Shown in pieces: positions 26,862-36,919 of a DNA stretch of 64,000 bases. How positions within the stretch are numbered: position 1 is the stretch's first letter; each line of letters opens with the position of its first letter. A program made the position numbers and the translations under genes. The notes below the pieces were generated by a model. The model was not told the origin of the DNA and did not search any database. It saw only the letters and a program-made list of their open reading frames with translations. Origin of the DNA: a virus. The stretch lies in the IMG/VR virus record IMGVR_UViG_3300033146_001635, positions 1 through 64,000 of that record; one strand, given 5' to 3'.

Positions 26862-29198
26862 ATGGCTATGCAAATTGAAGGAATAATTGGGTTGCCCCCA
26901 TATGATAAAGCTAATGAGGCAGAATATGCAAAAATAAAAGATTCCATGCCTGTTGCTAAAATATATCCATGTAAACAACATTTTATAACAGGTTCATCTA
27001 CTTTTAGATTAAAAACTGCTGAACGTTATTTTAGTTTATTAGAATCACATGGATATTCATTAGACACACCATATGTACCTTTAGCTTTTTTAGCTGATAG
27101 TTTCCCAACTGATAATTTTCAAAACAATTATTCTGAAAGTTTTTTACAAAATATTACATCAGGTGTATCGCAGGGAATGTCATCTTTAATGCAAACATTA
27201 GGTGCTAGAACAGGTACAGAAGCCGCACAAAAAGCGTTAGCTGCTGGTGGAGCAATGGCAAAAACATTGGGTTGGAAAGGTGTTGGTTCATTGTTGGATA
27301 AAAGTGCTGGTTGGGCAGGTGAAACTGGAAAAAAAATACATGCTGTGGCTAAAGAATATGGTGGCACATCAATAGGAATGGTGGCAAAAGCTGTAGATAG
27401 TATTGCCGCAGGTGCTAGATTTGATTTTCCTATGATATGGACTGATTCGTCATATCAACCATCTTATACTATGACTGTTCGATTATATAATCCAAATCCC
27501 GGTGATGCTAAAGCAACAGAAAAATATATTGTTGCTCCTCTCGCTGCTATTTTATTATTGGGTGTTCCGTTATCTGATGATGATTCTGGTTCAACATATA
27601 ATTATCCATTTTTACATAAAATAAAATGTGATGGTATTTATTTTTTGAATCCATGTTTTATAAGCAATATAAGCGTCATTAAGGGTGGAGACCAACAACA
27701 GATAGCATATAACCAACGTCTTGGTATTGTTGATGTACGTATTGATTTTGGTAGTTTATATTCATCGTTGTTAGCTACTGAGAAACCAAATAATGATAGA
27801 CCTACCTTAAAAAAATATTTAGAAGTAATGAAATATGATAAACTATTAGATGAAGAATTATCTGATAAACATTTTATTCAAGAAACAGATGCTAATATAT
27901 GGTCAGACCCATTTAATCCGATAACAACAAAAACAATAGCTGATTTACCTAAAAGAATATCCGAAAATATTAATAAAACAGAATATAATATTTTAGATAG
28001 TATGATAGGAGATCTTGGTAGTTTAAAAAGAGTAGCTGATACTGGTTATCAAATTCCTGATAAATTTATAACTGAATTATATAAAAATGGCGTAATTTCA
28101 GCTGATGATATTTTTTCAGTCAAACCTGATTTTAAATTACCTGATTTAAAAATGCCAGTTCCTAAATATATTCAAAATATATCAAAATCCTCAATGTCGC
28201 TTTTATCAGGAGTTGGCACATCTGCATCCGCATTGGCAGGGAATTTAAGTGATTTAAATTCTTTTGAAAATCAGTTACAAGAAATGATTACAACAACGGT
28301 AGGTGATATTTTACCACCAATTTATTTTAATGGTGAAAAAATAACTGATGCACTTACAAAAAGTCAAGCTATGCAATTAATAAAAAGTGTTCAGAATAAA
28401 AAGAATAGTATTATTGATACTATTGGAAGCGCATTAAATAGAATGGATTCAGAAGTATCATATTTGAATGATTTAAGTTCTAATTTTAATAATATATCTG
28501 GATTAACAAATTATCTATCAACGGTTGTTGATTTTGATTCATATGATGATTTAATGGACAAATTAAAACCTGGTAACATACTTAATGGAGCAGAAAATAT
28601 TATCAAAGATATGGTATCATCTGGATTAAAATTCAATGATAGTAACATGTTTAAAGGTATTGTTTCTACATTAACAGATCCTGGTGAACAAATGGACTTA
28701 TTAAAATCTATTATTGCTAAAGGAGTTGATTTTGTAGGTAAAATAGATATTATAGATATGATAAAAAATGGAGTTCATTTTGATGTTAAAAATGTCTTAT
28801 TAGATATGGCAGCACAAGAAATAAATTTTCAAGCTACTGGTGTTTTAAATATGATTCTTGGAAAAAATTATAAATTTGACGCAACAAATGTTATAAGAGC
28901 TGTCATGGAACCTGGAAAAAGTTTTAAAGATACATTAAATTTATCAGGTAATTTGAAAAATTTATTAGATGATTTGAAAGATTCAGCTGCTGACACGGGT
29001 GTTGGAATTGCGAAAGATTTAAGTAAAGATTTGATGCGATATGTTAAATCTGCTTTGTCTAAGTCACAAAATACAATGAAAATAAATCCACAAAAATATA
29101 TTGACAATTCAACAAAAGCTGCTACAAATGAATTAAATAAAGGACAGATAATGATAAGAGATTATTTAAAACGGCAAGTTCATATCATTGAAGTTTAA
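26862..29198 (+). CDS. Tail tube initiator or baseplate junction candidate (gp48/gp54-like position)
   Basis: The 778-residue protein has an Ala- and Gly-rich low-complexity stretch (about 85-180), then a beta-rich domain opening with RFDFPMIWTDSSYQPSYTMTVRLYNP and closing with GIVDVRIDFGSLYSSLL, the style of tube-like domains in baseplate caps. A long helical C-terminal half (about 330-778) holds repeated short hydrophobic units and the segment ISGLTNYLSTVVDFDSYDDL. T4 order is hub, tape measure, then gp48 and gp54; here the gene follows the tape-measure candidate directly. RBS: AGAGG. The stop overlaps the stop of a convergent gene by 4 bases with no terminator between. The role is inferred from position and general shape. 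Confidence 0.5.
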   Translation: MAMQIEGIIGLPPYDKANEAEYAKIKDSMPVAKIYPCKQHFITGSSTFRLKTAERYFSLLESHGYSLDTPYVPLAFLADSFPTDNFQNNYSESFLQNITSGVSQGMSSLMQTLGARTGTEAAQKALAAGGAMAKTLGWKGVGSLLDKSAGWAGETGKKIHAVAKEYGGTSIGMVAKAVDSIAAGARFDFPMIWTDSSYQPSYTMTVRLYNPNPGDAKATEKYIVAPLAAILLLGVPLSDDDSGSTYNYPFLHKIKCDGIYFLNPCFISNISVIKGGDQQQIAYNQRLGIVDVRIDFGSLYSSLLATEKPNNDRPTLKKYLEVMKYDKLLDEELSDKHFIQETDANIWSDPFNPITTKTIADLPKRISENINKTEYNILDSMIGDLGSLKRVADTGYQIPDKFITELYKNGVISADDIFSVKPDFKLPDLKMPVPKYIQNISKSSMSLLSGVGTSASALAGNLSDLNSFENQLQEMITTTVGDILPPIYFNGEKITDALTKSQAMQLIKSVQNKKNSIIDTIGSALNRMDSEVSYLNDLSSNFNNISGLTNYLSTVVDFDSYDDLMDKLKPGNILNGAENIIKDMVSSGLKFNDSNMFKGIVSTLTDPGEQMDLLKSIIAKGVDFVGKIDIIDMIKNGVHFDVKNVLLDMAAQEINFQATGVLNMILGKNYKFDATNVIRAVMEPGKSFKDTLNLSGNLKNLLDDLKDSAADTGVGIAKDLSKDLMRYVKSALSKSQNTMKINPQKYIDNSTKAATNELNKGQIMIRDYLKRQVHIIEV

Positions 29199-30313
29199 CA
29201 AACAAAATTTTTAAGTGACCAAAATAGATAAAAACTTAAAAAATTAAGATATGTATATTTACTTTGAATAGATAATTTATTAAATTCTTTTGTTAAACGG
29301 GCATCTTTAACAATGTCATCTAATAAATTATTAAGTGATTCTTTAAGATATTTTGTTTTATTATTTTTAGATCTAAGAATATGTTTTACATCAGTGATGA
29401 ATCGAGATGAACAAAGACTATTCACACTTGATAAATTTGAAATATAAAGCATATATATAGTAGTTAATGTATCAGTATATTTAGCATTACTAATTTGTTT
29501 AACTAATAATTGTCCATATATTTTATTAACTGAATTTATTTTTAAAGCATTTTCCAAAGCTTTTATATCAACAAATTTATAAACAGTTATTTTTTGAATT
29601 AAGTTCACCACATGTTTTGGAACTTTTGATGTAGCTTCAACTGTTGATACATCACCTTCATCATTTCTAATTTCACTTTTTTGTTGCGCTATTTTATTAC
29701 CTTTTTCTGAATTATAATAATATGCTGTTGCAAAACTTTTAAGACTTTGTGCATGCCTATGTCTACATTCTCGTATAAACATAGATATTTGCATAGGTTG
29801 ATCCATTTTTTTTATTATTTTTTCCCATCTTTGGACCATTTGATTACTAAAATGATAAATAGCGTTAGCAATTGTTTTTTCTCTATAATAAATATGTGTT
29901 TTGTTTATATTTTCTAAAGTATATTTAAATACATCTGGTTGGCAAAATTTAAAAGTTTTGTGAAATAAATTAGAATATTGTCGCAAATTATAAAACAACA
30001 TACATGAACGAAATCCCACCATATCACGTTGTTGTAAAAAGAAGTGCATAATCAAAACATTAATATTATTAATTGGGTCATTTTCTAATAACCATGATTC
30101 TGCTTTTGTGCCTTTGTAGTATTCTTTCGAAGCTTTCTTGACATCATCTTTACTGATGCCCAAAATATTAAACAAAGTATCCTCATATTTTCTTAATTTT
30201 GGTGCATAACAGGGTTCTGATAAATTTAGTAATTCATTACTAGTGATTGTTTGGAAATATTTTCTTAGTTTTAATTTTAATCGTACCCAATCACTTTGAA
30301 TTAAATCTTTCAT
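29195..30313 (-). CDS. Unknown helical protein at the end of the baseplate operon
   Basis: The 372-residue, Lys-rich protein is mostly helical, with no signal peptide, and a hydrophobic C-terminus (YLNFLSFYLFWSLKNFVC). It contains RECRHRHAQSLKSFATAYYY in the middle, and I recognise no family. It is the last gene of the minus-strand run, 10 bases after the gp6-like gene, and meets the + strand tail gene head-on with overlapping stops. Its place suggests a virion or assembly protein. Confidence 0.6.
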   Translation of the reverse strand: MKDLIQSDWVRLKLKLRKYFQTITSNELLNLSEPCYAPKLRKYEDTLFNILGISKDDVKKASKEYYKGTKAESWLLENDPINNINVLIMHFFLQQRDMVGFRSCMLFYNLRQYSNLFHKTFKFCQPDVFKYTLENINKTHIYYREKTIANAIYHFSNQMVQRWEKIIKKMDQPMQISMFIRECRHRHAQSLKSFATAYYYNSEKGNKIAQQKSEIRNDEGDVSTVEATSKVPKHVVNLIQKITVYKFVDIKALENALKINSVNKIYGQLLVKQISNAKYTDTLTTIYMLYISNLSSVNSLCSSRFITDVKHILRSKNNKTKYLKESLNNLLDDIVKDARLTKEFNKLSIQSKYTYLNFLSFYLFWSLKNFVC

Positions 30314-30323
30314 AATTTACCTT

Positions 30324-32870
30324 TTAGTTAACTAATCTAATTGTAATATCATCTTCTGTAAAATATAATAATTCAGGAGTGTATGTTAATAAATTTTCCT
30401 CAGATAATTCCTCTAATTTAAAATTATAAAAAATATTAGAAGCTGGTTTAATTAATCTACAATGATCAACTCCTTCTATATTTTGTACAGTTGCGATTAT
30501 TTCAGATCTACTTAGATATGATTGGCATACCATTCTATCTTTAAAAGTTTCTAAAATAGTTAATTTTATAGTATTGATAAATTTTTGCATATCAATTGTA
30601 TAATTTTCTTTCATTCTAACATCTAAATCAATTTTTAATGGTATTTCATAAATTGGTTCAATCCAATCACATGATGTATATAAATATTTTTTATTTGTAT
30701 TTCTTGCATATATAAAATCATCCATTTCTGGTTTAACATATGTCCAATCAATTTCACCTGAAGTTGTATCAATACTAATACAAGTAGCAATATAACCAAT
30801 TTTATCTTGCCATTCAGGAAATTCTGTTCCATTTATAATATATCTTTCATTAATTTGTGGAACCCAATTAACATATTCTAAATCAATATAATCCACGGGC
30901 AACCGTGTTTCTTTATTTAATAACATATTTCTTAATTCTTTTGATGTATTTGCAAATTTTAAATTTACAAAATCTGTCATCATTCTTATATCTTCAAAAT
31001 TAATATTATCAATAATTCGTTGAATGACATAATATTCAAAATCAGCTTTATTAGCAATCAAATCATAATAATCTTTTCTAATAACAGGAATATCATATAT
31101 AGAAATACTACCATCTTTATTTATTACCGTATTAGATAACATTGTGTGATTTAAATTTTTTCTAAAAATAAATGATATCGAATATTGATTTAATCTTCCT
31201 TTTGTTGGATGATAAAATGTAAAATAATATGTTTCTTTGTTTTCAGGTAATAATTCATATGGTGTAAAAGATATTTCAAAAAATCGACCAACAGTATTAA
31301 TTGTCATATTCTGATGAACAAGAGTGTTTGTAACTTCTAATAAACATTCAACTTCATCAAAATCAGTTTCAGTTGTTTGAAAATATACTTTTAAATATAC
31401 AGTAGTATAATCTGTTTCAACCAACAAACTTGTTGCAAAAAAATTATATTCTTCTAAACTTAATCCAACTGAAATTAAATTTAAATCATATATAACTTCT
31501 TTAGAAGTATATTTGTATCTTGTTATTTCTAAATCTTTATCTATTTCAATATTAAATGGTAAAATATATATATCCCCCAAATATGAAATTTCTTGATATT
31601 TAGGTATTTTTATAATTCCATCATTAAAATCACATTGTATATTTTCACATGCAGTTGAATCAAGTGTTATATGAACATTTTCTGTTGGAACAATTTCATT
31701 TTTATACATTAAGATAGAATAAATTTGCATTTCATTGGTACGAATATCTGATCGTTTTAATACAGGATATGTATTTTTAGCAAGTGGGGTATCTTCAGCT
31801 AATGATCCAACTACCTTATAATCATTTTCAGAAACAAGTCTGTGTAATGCGGTTAAGTTATTAATTGCGTTAGCTTTGATAACTTCTAAACTTGGTTCAT
31901 CTTCTCCACCTTGTGCGGGTGAAGGGTTAGATACAGAATAATTGATTTCAACTCTTTCACCTGTGCCAGTTACACCATAAATATTATCTGTTATAATATT
32001 CTGACCAGATATAATATTACCTCTTTCACCTAATGTAGTAAAAGCTGTTACATATATAATACTATTAACAGGAGGTTGATAACCTATTAATCCATTACCA
32101 AAATATATTTTTTGTCCTATATCACTTTTTCTAATTACAAAACCCCTATCATTTGGAGACATGAGATATATTGATGAAAACTGGTCATAAATATATTCTA
32201 TATCATTACCAGGTTCCACAACTTTTACTTCTATAGCAGATAATTGACCATCTAATCTTATTTCATATTCTGTAAATTGATATTCTAAATGATTTTTATT
32301 AACAGAAAATTCAAATTTTTCTACATTATATTGTTTCGCATAAATCATTATATTGAATGTTGTCATTACTTCATTATCATAATCAATATAAACTGATAAA
32401 TTTTCTGAAACATCTTTATCATATTTATAAGCCGTTACTATATTATTACGTTCAACTACAACCTTGACATTATAATCAATAATAAAATTTATATTATCTA
32501 TTTTAAAATTTGAATATTTTGGAATAACAAAAGTAACTAAACCATCTGTGAATCTAAAAGGAAATGACAATATTAAATTAATAGTTGAATGTTTAGCATT
32601 ATAAGGAGTGTAGCCAATACTAGCTGCTAAATCCATTACACTATTATTTAATTGAGCTTTTGTTAAGAAAAATTCTTTATAAACAGAAATTTGATAAAAT
32701 AAAATATTAGATGTTAATGTTGATAATATATTTATAATATAAGATAAAAAAGAAGATTTGGTTAAATCAACATCAACAAGATCTAAATATTGTTTAATCT
32801 CTTCTATTAACTGTGTACGGATTGCTTCACGAGATAAAAATATTTCATTTGATAGAGGTGATATTGCCAT
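30324..32870 (-). CDS. Baseplate wedge protein, gpJ/T4 gp6-like
   Basis: The 848-residue protein starts like gp6/gpJ proteins: an N-terminal helical part, then LTKAQLNNSVMDLAASIGYTPY, where J proteins have the conserved A..lGy.p. The core has SPAQGGEDEPSLEVIKANAINN, matching the GG.D.ES...R..A signature, followed by LVSENDYKVVG. The C-terminal part is strand-rich. Gp6-type proteins form the ring of the baseplate that controls sheath contraction. The next genes in the same direction order (218-aa protein and gp25-like) support a T4-type baseplate wedge cluster. A weak AAGG site lies a few bases before the ATG. Confidence 0.85.
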   Translation of the reverse strand: MAISPLSNEIFLSREAIRTQLIEEIKQYLDLVDVDLTKSSFLSYIINILSTLTSNILFYQISVYKEFFLTKAQLNNSVMDLAASIGYTPYNAKHSTINLILSFPFRFTDGLVTFVIPKYSNFKIDNINFIIDYNVKVVVERNNIVTAYKYDKDVSENLSVYIDYDNEVMTTFNIMIYAKQYNVEKFEFSVNKNHLEYQFTEYEIRLDGQLSAIEVKVVEPGNDIEYIYDQFSSIYLMSPNDRGFVIRKSDIGQKIYFGNGLIGYQPPVNSIIYVTAFTTLGERGNIISGQNIITDNIYGVTGTGERVEINYSVSNPSPAQGGEDEPSLEVIKANAINNLTALHRLVSENDYKVVGSLAEDTPLAKNTYPVLKRSDIRTNEMQIYSILMYKNEIVPTENVHITLDSTACENIQCDFNDGIIKIPKYQEISYLGDIYILPFNIEIDKDLEITRYKYTSKEVIYDLNLISVGLSLEEYNFFATSLLVETDYTTVYLKVYFQTTETDFDEVECLLEVTNTLVHQNMTINTVGRFFEISFTPYELLPENKETYYFTFYHPTKGRLNQYSISFIFRKNLNHTMLSNTVINKDGSISIYDIPVIRKDYYDLIANKADFEYYVIQRIIDNINFEDIRMMTDFVNLKFANTSKELRNMLLNKETRLPVDYIDLEYVNWVPQINERYIINGTEFPEWQDKIGYIATCISIDTTSGEIDWTYVKPEMDDFIYARNTNKKYLYTSCDWIEPIYEIPLKIDLDVRMKENYTIDMQKFINTIKLTILETFKDRMVCQSYLSRSEIIATVQNIEGVDHCRLIKPASNIFYNFKLEELSEENLLTYTPELLYFTEDDITIRLVN

Positions 32871-32881
32871 TTTATAAAACC

Positions 32882-33538
32882 TTATAATAAATAAAAACCA
32901 GAATTAGAATCAAATCTGTTTTTAACACTAGCTTTTAATTTTGAATTCATATCCATTAAATTTAATAATAATGTAGCATTTTCAATGGTATGAAGTTGTT
33001 TGTCATATTCAAAAAACATATATGTGTCATTAGTTTGATTTTCAACTTCTTGTATAGTTCGTGATTGGTCAACTTCTATTTTCAGTTTCCAAAAACGTCT
33101 ATCGGTATTGGGCGCAATTTCAACACCTGATACATGATATAGCGGATGTTGATTAGGCTGCATTTGTAAATAATCTTGTTCAAATTGAATTATATCATGT
33201 GGATATGGTATAAATTTATATTCAGATGGAATAACAAAAAATGATTCAGTTAATTTATTTTGACCAATTTCACTTGCATCAAATGAAACTATTGAAACAT
33301 CTTCAATGAAAAAAATAGGAAGTAATAAAAATTTATCCCATCTAATTCCTGTTAAATCACCAATTTCTTCATATGCACCACCCATTACATATTCATTATC
33401 CCAAATAGTTTCTTCTTTATTTAGATGATAATATGTAACAAGAAAAGCGACAGCGTCTTTAGCATAATACTCATATACCAAATATTGATATTCATGAATA
33501 TAATGATAAAGACGCTGCCATAATTGTGGAGAACTCAT
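32882..33538 (-). CDS. Unknown baseplate-region protein
   Basis: The 218-residue, aromatic-rich protein has an N-terminal helix (LWQRLYHYIHEYQYLVYEYY) and a central strand-rich part (GIRWDKFLLLPIFFIEDVS). It lies between the gp25-like and gp6-like genes, where T4-like genomes keep wedge proteins; I do not see a match to gp53 by eye. The start overlaps the gp25-like stop as ATGA, so the two are translated together. It is probably a wedge component. Confidence 0.62.
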   Translation of the reverse strand: MSSPQLWQRLYHYIHEYQYLVYEYYAKDAVAFLVTYYHLNKEETIWDNEYVMGGAYEEIGDLTGIRWDKFLLLPIFFIEDVSIVSFDASEIGQNKLTESFFVIPSEYKFIPYPHDIIQFEQDYLQMQPNQHPLYHVSGVEIAPNTDRRFWKLKIEVDQSRTIQEVENQTNDTYMFFEYDKQLHTIENATLLLNLMDMNSKLKASVKNRFDSNSGFYLL

Positions 33539-33957
33539 TGAGCAGTATCCTTAATTTTTACCGTTAATGTAGATTTTTCACCGTGATAATTAACTATTAT
33601 ATCAACAATAAATCCTTTTCCCGGTGGTTTAGCAAATTTTACTTTAACATCTTCAATGGAAGCTCTATTATCATAATAATAAATGCTATTATAAATTTCT
33701 TCCCTGATTTGTGACATTGTTTCAACATCAGCAGGTTGGTATAATAAATCATATAAACCACTTCCATAAGGAGGATCATGGTCATATGTTCCTCTTGGAG
33801 TTAATAAAATATTATTCCAAGAATTCATAATAACATTTAAATTTTCAATTCTTTTAAAATCACCAATAGGTGATATTGCAGAAACATAATCAATGTATTT
33901 AACTGACTCAGTTCTGGTTCGTGGAGTTAAATTAAACCGTGATAATGGATTAGCCAT
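33535..33957 (-). CDS. gp25-like baseplate wedge protein
   Basis: The 140-residue protein matches the gp25/lysozyme-like baseplate family. It has a helix with IENLNVIMNSWNNILLTPRG, then PPYGSGLYDLLYQPAD, then a helix EEIYNSIYYYDNRASIEDVKV, which corresponds to the family pattern for joining sheath to baseplate. The length is typical (about 130-150). The family is structural in T4-type tails and has no enzyme function despite its name. It lies upstream of the gp6-like gene in the usual order. Confidence 0.85.
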   Translation of the reverse strand: MANPLSRFNLTPRTRTESVKYIDYVSAISPIGDFKRIENLNVIMNSWNNILLTPRGTYDHDPPYGSGLYDLLYQPADVETMSQIREEIYNSIYYYDNRASIEDVKVKFAKPPGKGFIVDIIVNYHGEKSTLTVKIKDTAQ

Positions 33958-33971
33958 TTAATATATCTCCT

Positions 33972-34181
33972 TTAAATTGTTACCTTATCCTGAGCATCAT
34001 TCATTAATTTTTCTTTTTCTTTTTCTAAATTAGACTTCCATTTTAAATATTCTGTTAATTTAGATACGGGCATTTTAACAATACTTTCATATTGTTGATG
34101 CCCCGCTTCCATAGCGGCAAAAATCAATTCATTTTGAGCTTCTATAAACGATTGTCTATATTCACTACTGGTACATTGCAC
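33972..34181 (-). CDS. Small helical protein
   Basis: The 69-residue protein is an amphipathic, Lys- and Glu-rich helix, with EAGHQQYESIVKMPVSKLTE in the middle. The start is GTG and overlaps the end of the upstream gene by 17 bases. Its location between the zinc-finger assembly candidate and gp25 suggests a small baseplate or tape-measure assembly factor. No family is recognised. Confidence 0.6.
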   Translation of the reverse strand: MQCTSSEYRQSFIEAQNELIFAAMEAGHQQYESIVKMPVSKLTEYLKWKSNLEKEKEKLMNDAQDKVTI

Positions 34182-34953
34182 GAAAGAAATTATCGACTAA
34201 GTCGATATCTATCACCTCCGTATGCCCACATTTTGTACAAGTGTTTTTCATTTTAAGTGAAATTTGATATTTGCCAAAATTGTCAATATACGATTTGTTA
34301 ATAATTTTTTTGTCTTTAGCAGGTAATGACAAATAAGCTCTGATAACTTCATCCCTATCTTCAATTATCATAGGTTCTTTAGCTTCTTCTGCATGATCCC
34401 ATATAAATTTATCAATAATAAGTGTTTCAGCAATTAATTCATTTGAATAATTTTGAAAGGTGAATCGTTTCATAGCTTCATTTTCATCTTTCAAAGTCGG
34501 TTGTTTAATAACAACTTTAACTGTTTTAAGAATTTTTAAATCTTCTGTAACTCTTTTTTTAAGAATTTCATTTTCTTTACCATCATATAATTCCATTGAA
34601 AAGGTATCGGAAGCATTAACAGTGACATCTTGGTTTGCACCACAATTACCACATGTAATAGTGTAATTACGGATTTCTTCATATGTTATATGATAAAGAC
34701 CATATAACAATGCTTCTCTATCTTTAAGGGTAACAGTTGATAAAAATTCATCTAAGGTATATTTTTTATTTTTTTCGGCAATAGCATCATATATACATTT
34801 ATTTAAATGATTAAGAATTTTCTTTTCATTTACTAATGATGCTTTCATCTTTTCTTCATCAGCAATTGTTAAACTTTTTAAAAGAAAAGATTGTTTTGTT
34901 TGAGGTGTGATTACTTCATAAGTTGGTAATGCGACGTTAAACGATGTAAACAT
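34165..34953 (-). CDS. Baseplate hub assembly protein candidate (T4 gp26-like) with zinc fingers
   Basis: The 262-residue protein has two CxxC pairs: ITCGNCGANQDV near residue 98 and CTKCGHTEVI near residue 240, likely one split zinc site or two. The N-terminal half has a helix-rich run with LPTYEVITPQTKQSFLLKSLTIADE and LKDREALLYGLYH, which is the pattern of the T4 baseplate hub assembly family (gp26-type), where a short helical domain precedes the Cys pairs. AAGGAG precedes the ATG. A promoter motif stands 65 bases upstream, so this is the first gene of the wedge operon. Similarity is by eye; the role is likely assembly and not part of the mature tail. Confidence 0.58.
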   Translation of the reverse strand: MFTSFNVALPTYEVITPQTKQSFLLKSLTIADEEKMKASLVNEKKILNHLNKCIYDAIAEKNKKYTLDEFLSTVTLKDREALLYGLYHITYEEIRNYTITCGNCGANQDVTVNASDTFSMELYDGKENEILKKRVTEDLKILKTVKVVIKQPTLKDENEAMKRFTFQNYSNELIAETLIIDKFIWDHAEEAKEPMIIEDRDEVIRAYLSLPAKDKKIINKSYIDNFGKYQISLKMKNTCTKCGHTEVIDIDLVDNFFRAMYQ

Positions 34954-35017
34954 GTTTTTTCTCCTTATCTTTGAGTTTTACACTACTATATCTTCTCGAA
35001 ATATAAAGTGGTATCTA

Positions 35018-35033
35018 TATCGATATTATGTTC
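35018..35033 (-). promoter_or_regulatory. GAACATA-type promoter motif (divergent end)
   Basis: Minus-strand GAACATAATATCGATA lies 64 bases before the wedge operon start (34953). The left half is exact and the right half departs from the consensus at TGAA, so it is the weakest of the eight. Confidence 0.5.
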
Positions 35034-35058
35034 CTATCTTAAAAGAAATTTTTATGAT

Positions 35059-35136
35059 TTATTTGTTACGTAATTTAGATATCTTATTTTGAATCTGTTG
35101 TCTACATTTTAATGGATCTGTAGATTTTTTACACAT
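35059..35136 (-). pseudogene. Remnant of the C-terminus of a paralogous membrane protein
   Basis: On the minus strand this codes MCKKSTDPLKCRQQIQNKI, then SKLRNK and a stop, 25 residues in all. This matches the last residues of the 360-aa paralog (MCKKSSNPIKCRHEIQQKI), and the DNA is also close. No start or N-terminal part of such a gene precedes it; the 226-aa paralog ends just before it in another frame. It looks like what is left of a deleted tandem copy. Confidence 0.72.
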
Positions 35137-35143
35137 AATAAAC

Positions 35144-35824
35144 CTATTTTTTGATTTTCTTTTGAATCTTTTTTATTTCACTCTGTATTTTTTCTCTATA
35201 TTTAGAAGGATTTTTTGTTTTATTAGATAAATCAAGAGATTTTTTCAAAGTTTTAATTTTCATTTGATATGCTTTATTTTGATAATTAGTTATACAAGCC
35301 TGTTTTTCATCACCAGTTTTACCTTTACAATATTGTGCAGCTTTTGAAAAATAATTTTTATATATTTTATAAGCACCCGCGATAGCAATAGCAGCCAAAA
35401 CAGTCCAACCTATTTCAGTAGAATGATCTTTAATAACATCTAAAATAGAATGAGGATGATTTACATCGGGTACTATTGAATGTGAATTAACTGTAGGATG
35501 TGGTTTATTTTCAACATAATCTTTATGCAAGTTAGTTGGAACAATTGATTTTGTTCCAGTATCAGTTTTATGGAATTTTTTAGGAATTATACTTTCTGAT
35601 AATAAAATATCAAAATCATGTTTCAAATCTTCTATTAAATACGTAACTACAGATGGACCAAAAACATCTATACATTCAAATAAATTATTTTGTAAAAATA
35701 AAGCAGCTTGCCCTAATTCTGCAATTTCTTCATGAATATTTAACCATTCTAAATCTGGATTAGTTTCAAATATATCTTTTTCATTTCTATGAATATAATG
35801 CACTGATTCATATAAGATGCCCAT
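35144..35824 (-). CDS. Paralogous membrane protein family, member 1
   Basis: The 226-residue protein has a membrane segment (about 131-153, TEIGWTVLAAIAIAGAYKIY), then NYFSKAAQYCKGKTGDEKQACI (about 154-175) and a Lys-rich coiled tail. This C-terminal half is shared with the proteins at 35837, 37004 and 44667. The N-terminal half differs from the other members. The C-terminal Cys pair (as CK and KC in relatives) is lost here: the tail has no second Cys pair (LSNKTKNPSKYREK). No enzyme is seen. Being in the tail cluster, it may be a virion protein delivered to the host membrane, but this is inferred. Confidence 0.66.
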   Translation of the reverse strand: MGILYESVHYIHRNEKDIFETNPDLEWLNIHEEIAELGQAALFLQNNLFECIDVFGPSVVTYLIEDLKHDFDILLSESIIPKKFHKTDTGTKSIVPTNLHKDYVENKPHPTVNSHSIVPDVNHPHSILDVIKDHSTEIGWTVLAAIAIAGAYKIYKNYFSKAAQYCKGKTGDEKQACITNYQNKAYQMKIKTLKKSLDLSNKTKNPSKYREKIQSEIKKIQKKIKK

Positions 35825-35836
35825 CAGTAATCTCCT

Positions 35837-36919
35837 TTAAATCCTATTACGTAATTTAATAATTTTTTGTTGAATTTCATGTCTACATTTTATAGGATTG
35901 GATGATTTTTTACACATTCCTATTGATTTTTGTAATACTTTTATTCTTTCATTAATAGCTTTTCTTTTAAATTGTATTATACAATCATTCTTTTCTGCAC
36001 CACTTTTATTACTACAAGCTTGCCCAGCTTTTGAAAAATATCGTTGATATGCTTTATACGATAAATACCCGGCTACACCAACTAAAGCAGCTACCCCAAT
36101 TGTTGTTCCGTGATTTTGAACAAATTGATATACTTTTGGAAAATTATCCTGTAATTTATGTGCTAAATTTGTAAAAAATCCATCTGTTTCTTTTGGTTCA
36201 AGAACATGTGGGGAAGGTTTTGTTTCTATAATTTTAGGAGTATTTTTGATTTTTTTTGGTTCAGATGGTTTTTCTTTACTTGTATCATTATTAGAGCCAG
36301 TAGCTAATTTATGTAAATTTTTTAAAAAAGTTTTTCTCGATTCGTCACTTGCCTTAACAGATTGTTCCATTGATGAAGATTCTTTTGGTTTAAAGCCAAC
36401 TTTTTCAGGACCCTGACCTATATTAAAAGCCTTTTTAAAATTATCCACCATTTTTTTGTTAGATGGATTTTTCAAATCTTTGTTAACCAAATTTAAATTT
36501 TTTATTTTTTTAAACATTCGTTGATTTGATGGTTTTTTCAAATCAGATTTAATCATATTAGTTATATCAGTAGCTATATCTTCATTAAGAATATTTTTAC
36601 TTGTAATACTTTTTAATGATCCAATTTCATGAATAAAATTATATATAACATCATTATCAATAATTTCAGTTAAATTATAACTATAATCAATAATATGATT
36701 TTTTAATTTGTTTAATAAAATATTCTCATATAATTCTATATTCACATTTTTAGGAGATTTTTTTCCAATTATAGCATAAGACAATACATCTGTATCTGAT
36801 AAATTATTTATAGATTCAGATATAGTAATATTATTTTTAAAATTTTCTTTTAATGCTAATCGAATAAATTCAATTAATAAAGAACTTTCAAAAATATTTA
36901 TATGTTTATTAATAAACAT
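35837..36919 (-). CDS. Paralogous membrane protein family, member 2
   Basis: The 360-residue protein shares an N-terminal domain (about 1-115) with the 372-aa protein, including LSYAIIGKKSPKN and FIHEIGSL. A Lys-, Pro- and Ser-rich linker follows, then the shared C-terminal unit: membrane segment (about 268-290), YFSKAGQACSNKSGAEKNDCI, and a tail with CKKSSNPIKCRHEI. The four paired Cys could form disulfides if the tail is outside the cytoplasm. A hairpin terminator separates it from the next paralog upstream. The length of the linker, not the ends, differs most between the paralogs. Confidence 0.7.
   Translation of the reverse strand: MFINKHINIFESSLLIEFIRLALKENFKNNITISESINNLSDTDVLSYAIIGKKSPKNVNIELYENILLNKLKNHIIDYSYNLTEIIDNDVIYNFIHEIGSLKSITSKNILNEDIATDITNMIKSDLKKPSNQRMFKKIKNLNLVNKDLKNPSNKKMVDNFKKAFNIGQGPEKVGFKPKESSSMEQSVKASDESRKTFLKNLHKLATGSNNDTSKEKPSEPKKIKNTPKIIETKPSPHVLEPKETDGFFTNLAHKLQDNFPKVYQFVQNHGTTIGVAALVGVAGYLSYKAYQRYFSKAGQACSNKSGAEKNDCIIQFKRKAINERIKVLQKSIGMCKKSSNPIKCRHEIQQKIIKLRNRI

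Noticed and set aside
32882-33538. T4 gp53 for the 218-aa wedge-region gene
   Set aside because: Length is similar but I see no shared motif, so it is left unnamed.
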